From Caulobacteraceae bacterium (GTDB lineage: Bacteria; Pseudomonadota; Alphaproteobacteria; Caulobacterales; Caulobacteraceae): a DNA stretch of 10,580 bases. Location of the stretch: the NCBI GenBank assembly GCA_004144935.1, contig SDZP01000096.1:1-10580 (forward strand), in the 5' to 3' direction. The translations under genes were made by a program, and so were the position numbers. The notes beneath the pieces are model-generated. The model did not search any database, was not told the DNA's origin, and saw only the letters and a list, made by a program, of their open reading frames with translations. Shown here in pieces: positions 1 through 6,494 of this stretch; within the stretch, counting starts at the first letter, position 1; every line of letters begins with the position of its first letter.

Positions 1-8
1 ATCTAGAG

Positions 9-158
9 CCCTCCCTTCAATGGGGAGGGTTGGGAGGGGTGTTCGCACCGGCTCGATGCGTGAGGATGGACGCGCAAGGCTTCGGCGCCCTCTTAGCCCC
101 TCGCTTTCAAGTCGGTGCGAACACCCCATCCCCGACCCTTCCCCATTGAGGGGAAGGG
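9..158. repeat. Nested intergenic inverted repeat, copy 1
   Basis: This is a long inverted repeat with smaller hairpins at its ends. The inner arms 36-50 and 113-127 are perfectly complementary over 15 bp (GGGGTGTTCGCACCG and its complement) around a 62-nt loop. The left end holds its own hairpin (CCCTCCC at 9-15 with GGGAGGG at 23-29). The right end holds a perfect 9-bp hairpin (CCCTTCCCC at 136-144, GGGGAAGGG at 150-158). The outer ends also pair loosely with each other. The element stops 5 nt from the response regulator stop codon, so it may terminate that transcript; there is no T-run. It shares the core GGTGCGA...CCCATCC-like sequence with the element at 9154-9306, so both look like one dispersed family. 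Long inverted intergenic repeats are known in Caulobacter; assignment to one of those families is inferred. Confidence 0.8.
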
Positions 159-163
159 AGACG

Positions 164-769
164 TTAAAGCCCCAGCGCTTCCGCCATCCGCACCAGGTCG
201 GCCAGCGATCTCGCCTGCATCTTCCGCATGGCCGAGCCCCGGTGGATCTTCACGGTGATCTCCGAGAGGCCCAGATCCCCCGCCACCTGCTTGTTGAGCT
301 TGCCGGCGGTGACCAGGGCCATGACCTGCTGCTCGCGCGGGGAGAGGGTGGCGAAGAGGTCGCGGACCCGGACCCGTTCGCCCTCGGCGAGGCGGCGCGC
401 TCCGTCGCGGGCGATGCCGGCGGCGACCGCGTCGAGCATGTCCTGGTCGCGGAAGGGCTTGGGCAGGAAGTCGACCGCCCCGGCCTTCATGCCGCGCACG
501 CTCATCGGAATGTCGCCGTGGCCGGTCATCAGCACGACGGGAAGCCGGATTCCAAGATCGGCAAGCTGCCCCTGGAAGTCGAGCCCGCTGACGCCGGGCA
601 GGCGTACGTCCAGCACCAGGCAGCCGGGAACGTCGGGGAGCTCCGTGTCGAGGAAGGCCGTAGTCGAGCCGTAGGCGCAGCTTTGCAGGCCGACCGACCG
701 GAACAGGCTGCCAAGGGAGTCCGCAAGGGACGCGTCGTCGTCGACGATGTGAACGATAGCCTCGGGCAT
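164..769 (-). CDS. FixJ-family two-component response regulator (receiver + LuxR HTH)
   Basis: A cytoplasmic DNA-binding response regulator of 201 residues, the usual FixJ size. The receiver domain covers about residues 4-118: acidic pocket D10-D12, phosphoacceptor D54 in the LVLDVRLPG context, switch T82 in the MTGHGD motif, and K104 in the DFLPKPF motif, which is characteristic of FixJ/NarL-like receivers. A LuxR-type helix-turn-helix follows at about 140-195 (LSPREQQVMALVTAGKLNKQ, then SEITVKIHRG). The frame stays open for 68 codons upstream, but the start at 769 puts the canonical IVHIVDDD strand at the N-terminus; its ribosome binding site is weak. No histidine kinase is present in the window, so the stimulus is unknown. 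It is divergent from the SDR gene, which makes that gene and its own promoter plausible targets. The family is certain; the regulon is not. Confidence 0.93.
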   Translation of the reverse strand: MPEAIVHIVDDDASLADSLGSLFRSVGLQSCAYGSTTAFLDTELPDVPGCLVLDVRLPGVSGLDFQGQLADLGIRLPVVLMTGHGDIPMSVRGMKAGAVDFLPKPFRDQDMLDAVAAGIARDGARRLAEGERVRVRDLFATLSPREQQVMALVTAGKLNKQVAGDLGLSEITVKIHRGSAMRKMQARSLADLVRMAEALGL

Positions 770-926
770 GCAGGCGCTCTGGAACGGCCGATAGGGGCAG
801 AGTGCCACACCAAAGCGGGGAGGCCCACCATACGAAGATATGAGCTGGAAATCCGCCTGTCTGATCGCCCCGCCCCTTCCGCCGGGCCAAGGTATTCCCA
901 TATCAGTTTTCAAAGGAGACTGACTC
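770..926. promoter_or_regulatory. Divergent intergenic region between response regulator and SDR
   Basis: This 157-bp gap must hold the promoters of both flanking genes. Near its middle (829-842) is CATA-6 nt-TATG, a small inverted repeat that could be an operator. A clear Shine-Dalgarno sequence, AAAGGAG at 912-918, lies 8 nt before the SDR start codon. GACTC at 922-926 is a GANTC site touching that start; if the organism has CcrM methylase, as Caulobacterales do, it would be methylated. I cannot place a convincing -35/-10 pair for either gene. Confidence 0.45.
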
Positions 927-1724
927 ATGACGAAGACCCTTATCACCGGCGCCTCCAGCGGCATCGGGGCCACCTATGCCGACCGCCTGAGCGCCGCCGG
1001 CCACGACCTGGTGCTGGTCGCCCGCGACCTGAAGAAGCTCGAGGCGCTTGCCGATCGCTTGAGCGCCCGCGATGGGACGACCGTCCAGGTCTTCCCCGCC
1101 GACCTCGGCTCGCCGGCCGACCTGCACGCGGTCGAGCGGCGCATCCACAACGACCCTGAGATCGACGGCCTGATCAACAACGCCGGCATCTCCATCGGGG
1201 GCAGCTTCGAGAGCCAGGATCCCGAGCGGATCGAGGACCTGATCGACCTCAACATCACCGCCCTGACCCGGCTGTCCGCCGCCGCGGCGGCCGTCTTCAC
1301 CTCCCGGGGCCACGGCACGATCATCAACATCGGTTCGGTGACCGCCCTGCTGCCCGAGCGCTTCGAGCCCACCTACCTGGCGAGCAAGGCCTATGTGCTG
1401 GCCCTGACCCAGGCGCTGGCCGCGCAACTGAAGGACCGGGGTGTCCGCGTCCAGGCCGTTCTGCCCGGCGCCACCCGCACCGACATCTGGGCCAAGAGCG
1501 GCGTCGACGTCGACAGCCTGCCGGCCGGCATGGTCATGGGCGCGGAAGACATGGTCGACGCGGCGCTGGCGGGCCTCGCCCAGGGCGAGACCGTGACCAT
1601 CCCCGCCCTGCCCGACGCCGCCGACTGGCAGGCGCTGGAGACCGCCCGCCTGGCCCTCGGGCCCAACCTGTCCCGCGACCAGTCGGCGATGCGCTACGGC
1701 GTCCGCCCGGCCGTGGCGGCGTAG
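927..1724 (+). CDS. Short-chain dehydrogenase/reductase (classical SDR)
   Basis: An NAD(P)-dependent oxidoreductase of 265 residues with a single Rossmann fold. The cofactor loop TGASSGIG lies at residues 7-14, the structural NNAG motif at 84-87, and N109, S137, Y150 and K154 form the catalytic tetrad (YLASK context). The PG motif after beta-6 is at 180-181. R33 follows the second beta strand where an acidic residue would favour NAD, so NADPH is more likely; this is inferred. The substrate cannot be told from sequence. The start is firm: AAAGGAG is 8 nt upstream and the Rossmann strand begins at residue 3. The C-terminal 70 residues are more divergent than the core. The gene is divergent from the response regulator and separated from the downstream thiolase by a strong hairpin, so it is probably transcribed alone. 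Confidence 0.93.
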   Translation: MTKTLITGASSGIGATYADRLSAAGHDLVLVARDLKKLEALADRLSARDGTTVQVFPADLGSPADLHAVERRIHNDPEIDGLINNAGISIGGSFESQDPERIEDLIDLNITALTRLSAAAAAVFTSRGHGTIINIGSVTALLPERFEPTYLASKAYVLALTQALAAQLKDRGVRVQAVLPGATRTDIWAKSGVDVDSLPAGMVMGAEDMVDAALAGLAQGETVTIPALPDAADWQALETARLALGPNLSRDQSAMRYGVRPAVAA

Positions 1725-1734
1725 CATCAATCCG

Positions 1735-1797
1735 CGCAGCCCCCTCATCCTCCGCTCATCCCGGCGAATGCCGGGATGAGCGGGTGGGGGGTCTGCG
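1735..1797 (+). terminator. Strong hairpin after SDR, likely terminator or REP-like repeat
   Basis: A perfect 14-bp stem (1752-1765 with 1770-1783; CCGCTCATCCCGGC) closes on the tetraloop GAAT. Further pairing outside it (CGCAG at 1735-1739 with CTGCG at 1793-1797, plus C-rich and G-rich strands between) extends the stem with small bulges. It begins 10 nt after the SDR stop and ends 26 nt before the thiolase start. There is no T-run, so intrinsic termination would be weak; transcript protection or a dispersed REP-like repeat are alternatives. The TCATCCCGGC/GCCGGGATGA hairpin is a form I recall as frequent in alphaproteobacterial intergenic DNA. Confidence 0.7.
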
Positions 1798-1823
1798 TCC
1801 CTCCCAGCGATAAAGGAATTCAG

Positions 1824-2984
1824 ATGACCCGCGCCGTCCTCGCCACCTACGCCCGCACGCCGTTCCACTTCGCCCGCAAGGGGGCGCTGGCCGGGGTGCG
1901 GCCCGACGATCTGGCCGCCGCCGCCCTGAAGGCGGTGGTGGACCGCAGCGGCATCGATCCGGCCACCCTGAACGATGTGCTGCTCGGCTGCGCCTACCCG
2001 GAGGCGGCGCAGGGCAACAATATCGCCCGGCTGGCCAGTCTGCTGGCGGGCCTGCCGATCGAGGTCCCCGGCATGACGGTCAACCGCTTCTGCGGCTCGT
2101 CGATGTCGGCCATCCATATCGCCGCCGGCCAGATCGCCCTGGGCGCCGGCGAGGCCTTCCTGGTGGGCGGCGTCGAGTCCATGACCATGGTGCCGCAGGG
2201 CGGCTTCAACTTCTCGCCCAACCCGAAGTTCAAGGGTGTCAGTCCGGAGACCGAGGAGATCGGCATCGAGGCCTACATCACCATGGGCGAGACGGCCGAG
2301 AACGTCGCCGCCCTCTATCATGTCTCCCGCGAGGATCAGGAGAAGCTGGCCTTCGCCTCGCAGCAGAAGGCTTTCGCCGCACAGTCGGCGGGCCGGCTGA
2401 AGGAAGAAATCGTGCCCATCGTCCTGGCCGACGGCACGGTGATCGATACCGACGGCTGCCTGCGCCCCGGCACGACCCTGGAGGGCCTGGCCGGCCTCAA
2501 GCCCGCCTTCCGCCCCGACGGTTCGGTCACCGCCGGCACCGCCTCGCCCCTGACCGACGGCGCCTCGGCGGTGCTGGTGGTCAGCGAGGACTACGCCCTG
2601 CGCCACAACCTCGAGGTCCTGGCCGCCATCCGCTCGGTGTCCGCCGCCGGCTGCCCGCCCGAGCTGATGGGCATCGGTCCCGTACCGGCCACCCGCAAGG
2701 CCCTGGCCCGCGCCGGCCTGAGCATCGACGACATCGACGTCATCGAGATCAACGAGGCCTTCGGCAGCCAGGCGGTGGCCTGCATCCGCGAACTCGGCAT
2801 GGACGAGGCGAAGGTCAATATCGACGGCGGCGGCATCGCCATCGGCCACCCTCTGGGCGCCACCGGGGCCCGCATCACCGCCAAGGCGGCGCAGATCCTG
2901 AAGCGGCAGGGCGGGAGGTACGCCCTGTCCACCCAGTGCATAGGCGGCGGCCAGGGCGTGGCGACGGTGCTGGAGGCGGTCTAG
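1824..2984 (+). CDS. Thiolase (acetyl-CoA C-acyltransferase family)
   Basis: A cytoplasmic thiolase of 386 residues, the normal length. It would either cleave a 3-ketoacyl-CoA to acetyl-CoA and a shortened acyl-CoA, or condense two acyl-CoAs. Catalytic residues are all present: nucleophile C90 (NRFCGSSMSA), NEAF at 310-313, H342 (GHPLGATGAR) and acid/base C372 (QCIGGGQG). The MGIGP loop at 282-286 is typical of the degradative branch. The frame opens 48 nt earlier, but the start at 1824 has AAAGGAA at 1812-1818 and puts the first beta strand at residue 3; the extra residues would be encoded by the hairpin region. No FadB-type partner is present, so the pathway is open: beta-oxidation, an aromatic catabolic branch, or polyhydroxyalkanoate/acetoacetyl-CoA metabolism. 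Its stop codon overlaps that of the convergent DUF885 gene. Confidence 0.94.
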   Translation: MTRAVLATYARTPFHFARKGALAGVRPDDLAAAALKAVVDRSGIDPATLNDVLLGCAYPEAAQGNNIARLASLLAGLPIEVPGMTVNRFCGSSMSAIHIAAGQIALGAGEAFLVGGVESMTMVPQGGFNFSPNPKFKGVSPETEEIGIEAYITMGETAENVAALYHVSREDQEKLAFASQQKAFAAQSAGRLKEEIVPIVLADGTVIDTDGCLRPGTTLEGLAGLKPAFRPDGSVTAGTASPLTDGASAVLVVSEDYALRHNLEVLAAIRSVSAAGCPPELMGIGPVPATRKALARAGLSIDDIDVIEINEAFGSQAVACIRELGMDEAKVNIDGGGIAIGHPLGATGARITAKAAQILKRQGGRYALSTQCIGGGQGVATVLEAV

Positions 2985-4828
2985 GCCTTCTGCGCCCCGG
3001 CGATATACCGGTCCACAACCGTCCCCAGCACCGTCAGCGGCGTGCCGCCGGTGGCGACCACCGTGTCGTTGAAGTCGCGGATGTCGAACTTCGCCCCCAG
3101 CGCCGCCTTGGCCTTTTCGCGCAGGCGGACAATCTCGGTGTGGCCGACCTTGTAGCCGCAGGCCTGGCCGGGGCTGGCGCAGTAGCGGTCGACCTCCGAG
3201 GTAACGGCGGGGATGGCGCGACCCGTGGCCTCGGCCATCCACTGGATGGCCTGGTCGCGGGTCCACTTCTTGGCGTGCAGGCCGGTGTCGACCACCAGCC
3301 GGGCGGCGCGGAAGCGCAGGGCCTGCAGGTAGCCGACGCGGCCCAGCGCATCGCCCTCGTACATGCCGACCTGGGCCGCCATCTGCTCGGCGTACAGGGC
3401 CCAGCCCTCGACGAAGGCGTTGAAGCCCATCAGCGAACTGATCGGGTGAACCAGGTCATGCTTTTCCGAAAGGTAGGCGCCCTGCCAGGCGTGGCCGGGG
3501 ATGGCCTCGTGCATCGACAGGCTGGTCAGGCTGTAGCGCGGCCAGTTGCCGGTGTCCTTGAGGTTCACATAGTAGATGGCCGGGCGCGAGCCATCGAGCG
3601 AGGCGAAGTTCATGTAGCCGAGCGCCGCCCCGTCCTGGATGTCCTTGGGCACCGCCTTGACCTCGACCGCCGCCTTCAGGCCCAGCTTCGACAGCTGCGC
3701 CATGTGCGGGCGGATCTTGTCGATGTTGCCGTTCAGGTAGGCGATCAGTTCGGCCTTGCCGGCGTCGGTGTTGGCGAACAGTTGCCTGGGATCCTTGGTC
3801 AGGGCGGTGACCCGCTCGCCGACCGTGCCGGTGGTGTAGCCCTCGCCCTTCAGCAGGGTGTCCATCTCGGCGTCGATGGCCTTGCCCTGCTCGAGACCCA
3901 TCTGGTGGATCTGCTCGGCGGTCATGGTGGTTGTGGTGCCCATCTGCAGGGCCCAGCCGTAGTAGGCGTCGCCCTGCGGCAGCTTCCAGACGCCGGCGTC
4001 GGCGTTGGCCGACTTCATGGCTTCCTCGACGGCGGCGATCTGGCGATCGATGGCGGGGAAGATCTTGTCGCTGACCAGGGCGGTCACCGGGGCGGCGAAG
4101 TCGCCGGCGATGTTGCCGGCCTTGGCGCGGTCGACCACCGATTTGACGAGACCGGTCTCGCCGGCCTGCTGGGCGCGGAAGCCTTTCAGCTGGCCGAGGA
4201 GGTTGGGCAGGATGAAGCTGGGCGGCACGACGCCGGCGGCGACGTCGGTCTTGAAGCGCTCGGTCTCCTGGTCGATCACCCCGCCCAGCGCCTCGGTGCG
4301 GGCGATGTAGGCGTCGACGTCGGCTTTTGACTTGATCAGGTGCTGGGAGTTGAGGAACTCCGGCAGGCCGCCGACCGCGCCGTTCTGCTGGCTGATCACA
4401 TAGGGGTTGGCGTAGTCGCCGCCATACGAGAAGGCCCCGCCGGCCGCGCCCATTTCCTGCGAGGCCAGCACGGTGTCATAGAGGGTGGTGTCATGCTCGT
4501 TCAGGCCCTTGGGGCCGAGCTCCTTCAGGCGCGTGGCCCGGCTCTTATAGTCGTCGACGACCTTGCGGCGGCCGGCGGCCGAGGCGTCCGACAGCTTGCT
4601 CTTCAGACCGGCCAGGGCATCCTTGTCGAGGCCGAGCGAGGTGGCCGTCTCCGGCGAGCCGACCAGGATCTCCTGCACGAAGCTGTCGAGCAGCGCCGCC
4701 AGTTTGGCGTTGGCGACCGGGCCCTTGGCGGCGACGGCGGCCTGCGGGCCGCAGCCGGCGAGCGGCAGACCGGCGACCGCGCCGACGGCGGCGGCGCCCA
4801 GCAGGAGCTGGCGACGATTGGTGTTCAT
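2981..4828 (-). CDS. DUF885 family putative metallopeptidase lipoprotein
   Basis: A 615-residue exported protein of the DUF885 family. The N-terminus (basic NRRQ, hydrophobic stretch 8-24) ends in a lipobox with LAG before C26, so it is predicted to be a lipoprotein; the NRRQLLLG start also resembles a Tat signal. The DUF885 hallmark HEAIPGH is at 440-446, followed by FVEGWALYAE at 472-481; together these resemble a zinc-peptidase site with two His and a downstream Glu. Other conserved-looking blocks are DTGLHAKKW at 514-522 and ASPGQACGYKVG at 551-562. AGGAGG (4839-4844, minus strand) sits 10 nt before the start. Peptidase activity is inferred from the motif; the family's substrates are poorly known. 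The residue after GH446 is Ala, where I recall many members having a second His. The gene is divergent from the tyrosinase and convergent with the thiolase. Confidence 0.88.
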   Translation of the reverse strand: MNTNRRQLLLGAAAVGAVAGLPLAGCGPQAAVAAKGPVANAKLAALLDSFVQEILVGSPETATSLGLDKDALAGLKSKLSDASAAGRRKVVDDYKSRATRLKELGPKGLNEHDTTLYDTVLASQEMGAAGGAFSYGGDYANPYVISQQNGAVGGLPEFLNSQHLIKSKADVDAYIARTEALGGVIDQETERFKTDVAAGVVPPSFILPNLLGQLKGFRAQQAGETGLVKSVVDRAKAGNIAGDFAAPVTALVSDKIFPAIDRQIAAVEEAMKSANADAGVWKLPQGDAYYGWALQMGTTTTMTAEQIHQMGLEQGKAIDAEMDTLLKGEGYTTGTVGERVTALTKDPRQLFANTDAGKAELIAYLNGNIDKIRPHMAQLSKLGLKAAVEVKAVPKDIQDGAALGYMNFASLDGSRPAIYYVNLKDTGNWPRYSLTSLSMHEAIPGHAWQGAYLSEKHDLVHPISSLMGFNAFVEGWALYAEQMAAQVGMYEGDALGRVGYLQALRFRAARLVVDTGLHAKKWTRDQAIQWMAEATGRAIPAVTSEVDRYCASPGQACGYKVGHTEIVRLREKAKAALGAKFDIRDFNDTVVATGGTPLTVLGTVVDRYIAGAQKA

Positions 4829-5033
4829 GGGGGAAGAGCCTCCTGGAGCGGAACGGCCGCTTCTCTGGAGCGGTCCGCGGGTTTGCGGCGACTATTGGCC
4901 CGCCCGGCCAGCGCGTCGAGTGTCTTTTCGTTAAGGGTCGCGAAGCAGCCGGACCTCCCGCCACGGGCGACGGCGATTGACTCCGCGGCGACCCCGTTAA
5001 CCAATCGCCGCCGGGGTTGTTCGGGGGTTCACC
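4829..5033. promoter_or_regulatory. Divergent intergenic region between DUF885 lipoprotein and tyrosinase
   Basis: The 205-bp gap must hold both promoters. CTGGAGCGG occurs twice in direct orientation (4843-4851 and 4865-4873), 22 bp apart or about two helical turns, but the first copy partly overlaps the DUF885 Shine-Dalgarno, so a role as operator is doubtful. A GACTC (GANTC) site lies at about 4979-4983. ACCCCG and CGGGGT flank GTTAACCAATCGCC just upstream of the tyrosinase and could form a weak stem. No full CtrA box (TTAA-7-TTAA) is present. I see no convincing -35/-10 pair and no small ORF with support. Confidence 0.4.
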
Positions 5034-6296
5034 ATGGCCATTCATCGGCGCGCGGCGCTTGCCAGGATCGTAGGGGCGGGCATCGTCGGCTCGGGAATGG
5101 CGGGGGTCGACCTGTCGATGGCCCAGTCGCTGCGCATCCGGCGGCCGGTCTCCAGCCTGAGCGCCAACGACCCGGACCTGGTCGCCCTGCGCCGGGCCAT
5201 TCCGCTGATGAAGTCGTCGGGAGTCTGGGGCCAGCAGATCGCCCTGCACGCCGACATGCGCCAGCGCCACCATTCCTCCTGGCGCTTCCTGCCCTGGCAC
5301 CGGCTGCAGCTCGTCTGGTTCGAGCGGCAGGTGGCGCGGTTCAGCGGCCGGACCAACTTCGCCCTGCCCTACTGGGACTGGGACGACGACCGCATCCCGG
5401 CCATCGTCTCCAGCGATCCGGTGCTGGCCATGCCCAACCGCCAGGCCGGCCCGGCCGACTCCCTGCGCGCCTTCATGCGCCGCAACGGCCAGGAATTCCG
5501 CGGCCGGCTGACCGACGACTTCTCCACCTTCTTCGGCCGCGCCCGCAATGTCGGGACCCCGGCCCAGGGCGGCTATTCCGGCTCGGCCGAGTGGAGCGGC
5601 CACAACATGATCCACGGCTTCGTCGGCGGCGACATGGGCCGGCTGGACCGCTCGCCGAACGATCCGCTGTTCTGGATGCACCACGCCAACATCGACCGCA
5701 TCTGGACGCTCTGGCACATGCGCAACAGCGACGGGCTGTACCCCAAGCCCTGGCGCGACGAGGTGTTCAGCGGCTTCATCGACACCCGCGGCCGGCTGGC
5801 CCCCAGCGTCATCGCCGCCGCCACGATGAGGACCGCCAGCTTCGGCTACGACTACCCCTTCGACCCCACCCCGCCGCTGGTCTTCGCGGCCGCGCCGATG
5901 CGGAAGGTCCAGCTGAAGACGATCAATCTGTCGGGAGACATCCTCTCCCCGCAGAAGGCGCTGGTGACCATTCCGGCCGACGCGCTCGGGGCCAGCAAGG
6001 CCCAGGCGACCGGCTTTCTGGAGGTCAGGCCGGACGCCGAAGCGCCGTCGGTTGTGCGAATCCGCAGTCTCGCAGACGGCCAGGAGGTCGACCAGGAGCT
6101 GGTGTTCCTGGTGCCGTCCGGCGCCTGCGAGTCGCGGCAGGGGCTGCGCATCAATCTGGACGGCGCCTGGAACGGCGAGGCCAGGACCAGCCGCACCCTG
6201 GAGATCGGGGTCCGGCCCCTGGAAGGCCGGGGCGGGACCACCACCACCGCCCTGCTGTCCTTCATCCTCGATGCCGATCTGACCTGGCTGGAATAG
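5034..6296 (+). CDS. Tyrosinase / polyphenol oxidase with C-terminal extension
   Basis: A type-3 copper oxidase of 420 residues that would oxidise phenols or catechols to quinones. CuA ligands are H72, H80 and H89 (the last two spaced by eight residues, ending in FLPWHR). CuB ligands are H190 and H194 (GHNMIH) and one of H216/H217 in DPLFWMHHANIDRIW. N191 directly after the first CuB His and E186 four residues before it match the Asn/Glu pair linked to monophenolase activity in this family, so true tyrosinase activity is plausible. The YWDWDDD motif at 113-119 fits the central domain. Residues 1-30 (HRR, then a hydrophobic stretch, then SMA-QS) look like a Tat-type export signal, but a weak one. 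Residues about 285-420 form a beta-rich extension, possibly like the C-terminal domain of plant enzymes. C365 is the only cysteine. No caddie protein lies nearby. A GGGGG stretch is the only ribosome-binding candidate. Confidence 0.93.
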   Translation: MAIHRRAALARIVGAGIVGSGMAGVDLSMAQSLRIRRPVSSLSANDPDLVALRRAIPLMKSSGVWGQQIALHADMRQRHHSSWRFLPWHRLQLVWFERQVARFSGRTNFALPYWDWDDDRIPAIVSSDPVLAMPNRQAGPADSLRAFMRRNGQEFRGRLTDDFSTFFGRARNVGTPAQGGYSGSAEWSGHNMIHGFVGGDMGRLDRSPNDPLFWMHHANIDRIWTLWHMRNSDGLYPKPWRDEVFSGFIDTRGRLAPSVIAAATMRTASFGYDYPFDPTPPLVFAAAPMRKVQLKTINLSGDILSPQKALVTIPADALGASKAQATGFLEVRPDAEAPSVVRIRSLADGQEVDQELVFLVPSGACESRQGLRINLDGAWNGEARTSRTLEIGVRPLEGRGGTTTTALLSFILDADLTWLE

Positions 6297-6314
6297 GGCG
6301 CAGCCGGAGCCGCT

Positions 6315-6343
6315 GAATACTTGCCCATTTCGGGCGTGTATTC
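6315..6343 (+). terminator. Hairpin after tyrosinase
   Basis: GAATAC-TT-GCCC pairs with GGGC-GT-GTATTC around an ATTTC loop, giving a 10-bp stem with a two-base internal mismatch, starting 18 nt after the tyrosinase stop. There is no T-run, so it could be a weak terminator. The outer GAATAC/GTATTC arms could instead be read as a protein-binding inverted repeat belonging to the regulatory region of the next gene. Confidence 0.45.
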
Positions 6344-6352
6344 CCCTGGCGG

Positions 6353-6421
6353 GCGAATATTCGCGCCCCATCCCGACAGTGGCGCGAATTCCGGAGCATC
6401 CACCTCGCCCGCCACGCGAAT
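6353..6421. promoter_or_regulatory. Three evenly spaced GCGAAT sites, possible operator array
   Basis: A perfect 12-bp palindrome GCGAATATTCGC occupies 6353-6364. The half-site GCGAAT recurs at 6384-6389 and 6416-6421. The starts are 31 and 32 bp apart, about three helical turns, so all sites face the same side of the DNA. They lie just upstream of the predicted promoter of the repeat protein. The regulator is unknown, and chance cannot be excluded, although A/T-rich hexamers are rare in this G+C-rich DNA. Confidence 0.35.
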
Positions 6422-6435
6422 AACGCCGTTTTTTC

Positions 6436-6463
6436 TTGGCGATTATCCGGGCCCGACTATGGT
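6436..6463 (+). promoter_or_regulatory. Possible sigma-70-type promoter for the repeat protein
   Basis: TTGGCG (6436-6441) and TATGGT (6458-6463) are separated by 16 bp, close to -35/-10 hexamers. Transcription would begin near 6470, giving a leader of about 25 nt, which agrees with the chosen start at 6495. The match is moderate and not tested. Confidence 0.3.
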
Positions 6464-6494
6464 TAACGAGGGCTTGGAACGGGGAATAGGCAAC

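Noticed and set aside
20..1159. A plus-strand frame across the repeat, the response regulator and the SDR start
   Set aside because: It reads through an inverted repeat, an antisense gene and the SDR in a wrong frame.
903..3266. A 787-codon open frame on the minus strand, antisense to the SDR and thiolase
   Set aside because: It is rich in Gly, Ala, Arg, Asp and His without domains and covers two genes with full catalytic motifs. Long antisense frames are expected at this G+C content.
2936..4330. A 464-codon plus-strand frame antisense to DUF885
   Set aside because: No domain, skewed composition, and it opposes a gene with a lipobox, the DUF885 motif and a good ribosome binding site.
4843..4873. 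Direct repeat CTGGAGCGG with 22-bp spacing as an operator
   Set aside because: One copy overlaps the DUF885 Shine-Dalgarno and the motif is G+C-rich, so chance is likely.
4990..5010. GTTAAC as a CtrA binding site
   Set aside because: Only one TTAA half-site is present; no second TTAA at the required 7-bp spacing.
4340..6371. Long open frames on both strands across the DUF885 start and the tyrosinase (about 600-660 codons)
   Set aside because: They are shadows of the two real genes, with low-complexity composition, and they run through the divergent promoter gap.
6321..6494. A 58-codon N-terminal extension of the repeat protein
   Set aside because: It starts with TTG, covers palindromes and a predicted promoter, and would bury a clear signal peptide.
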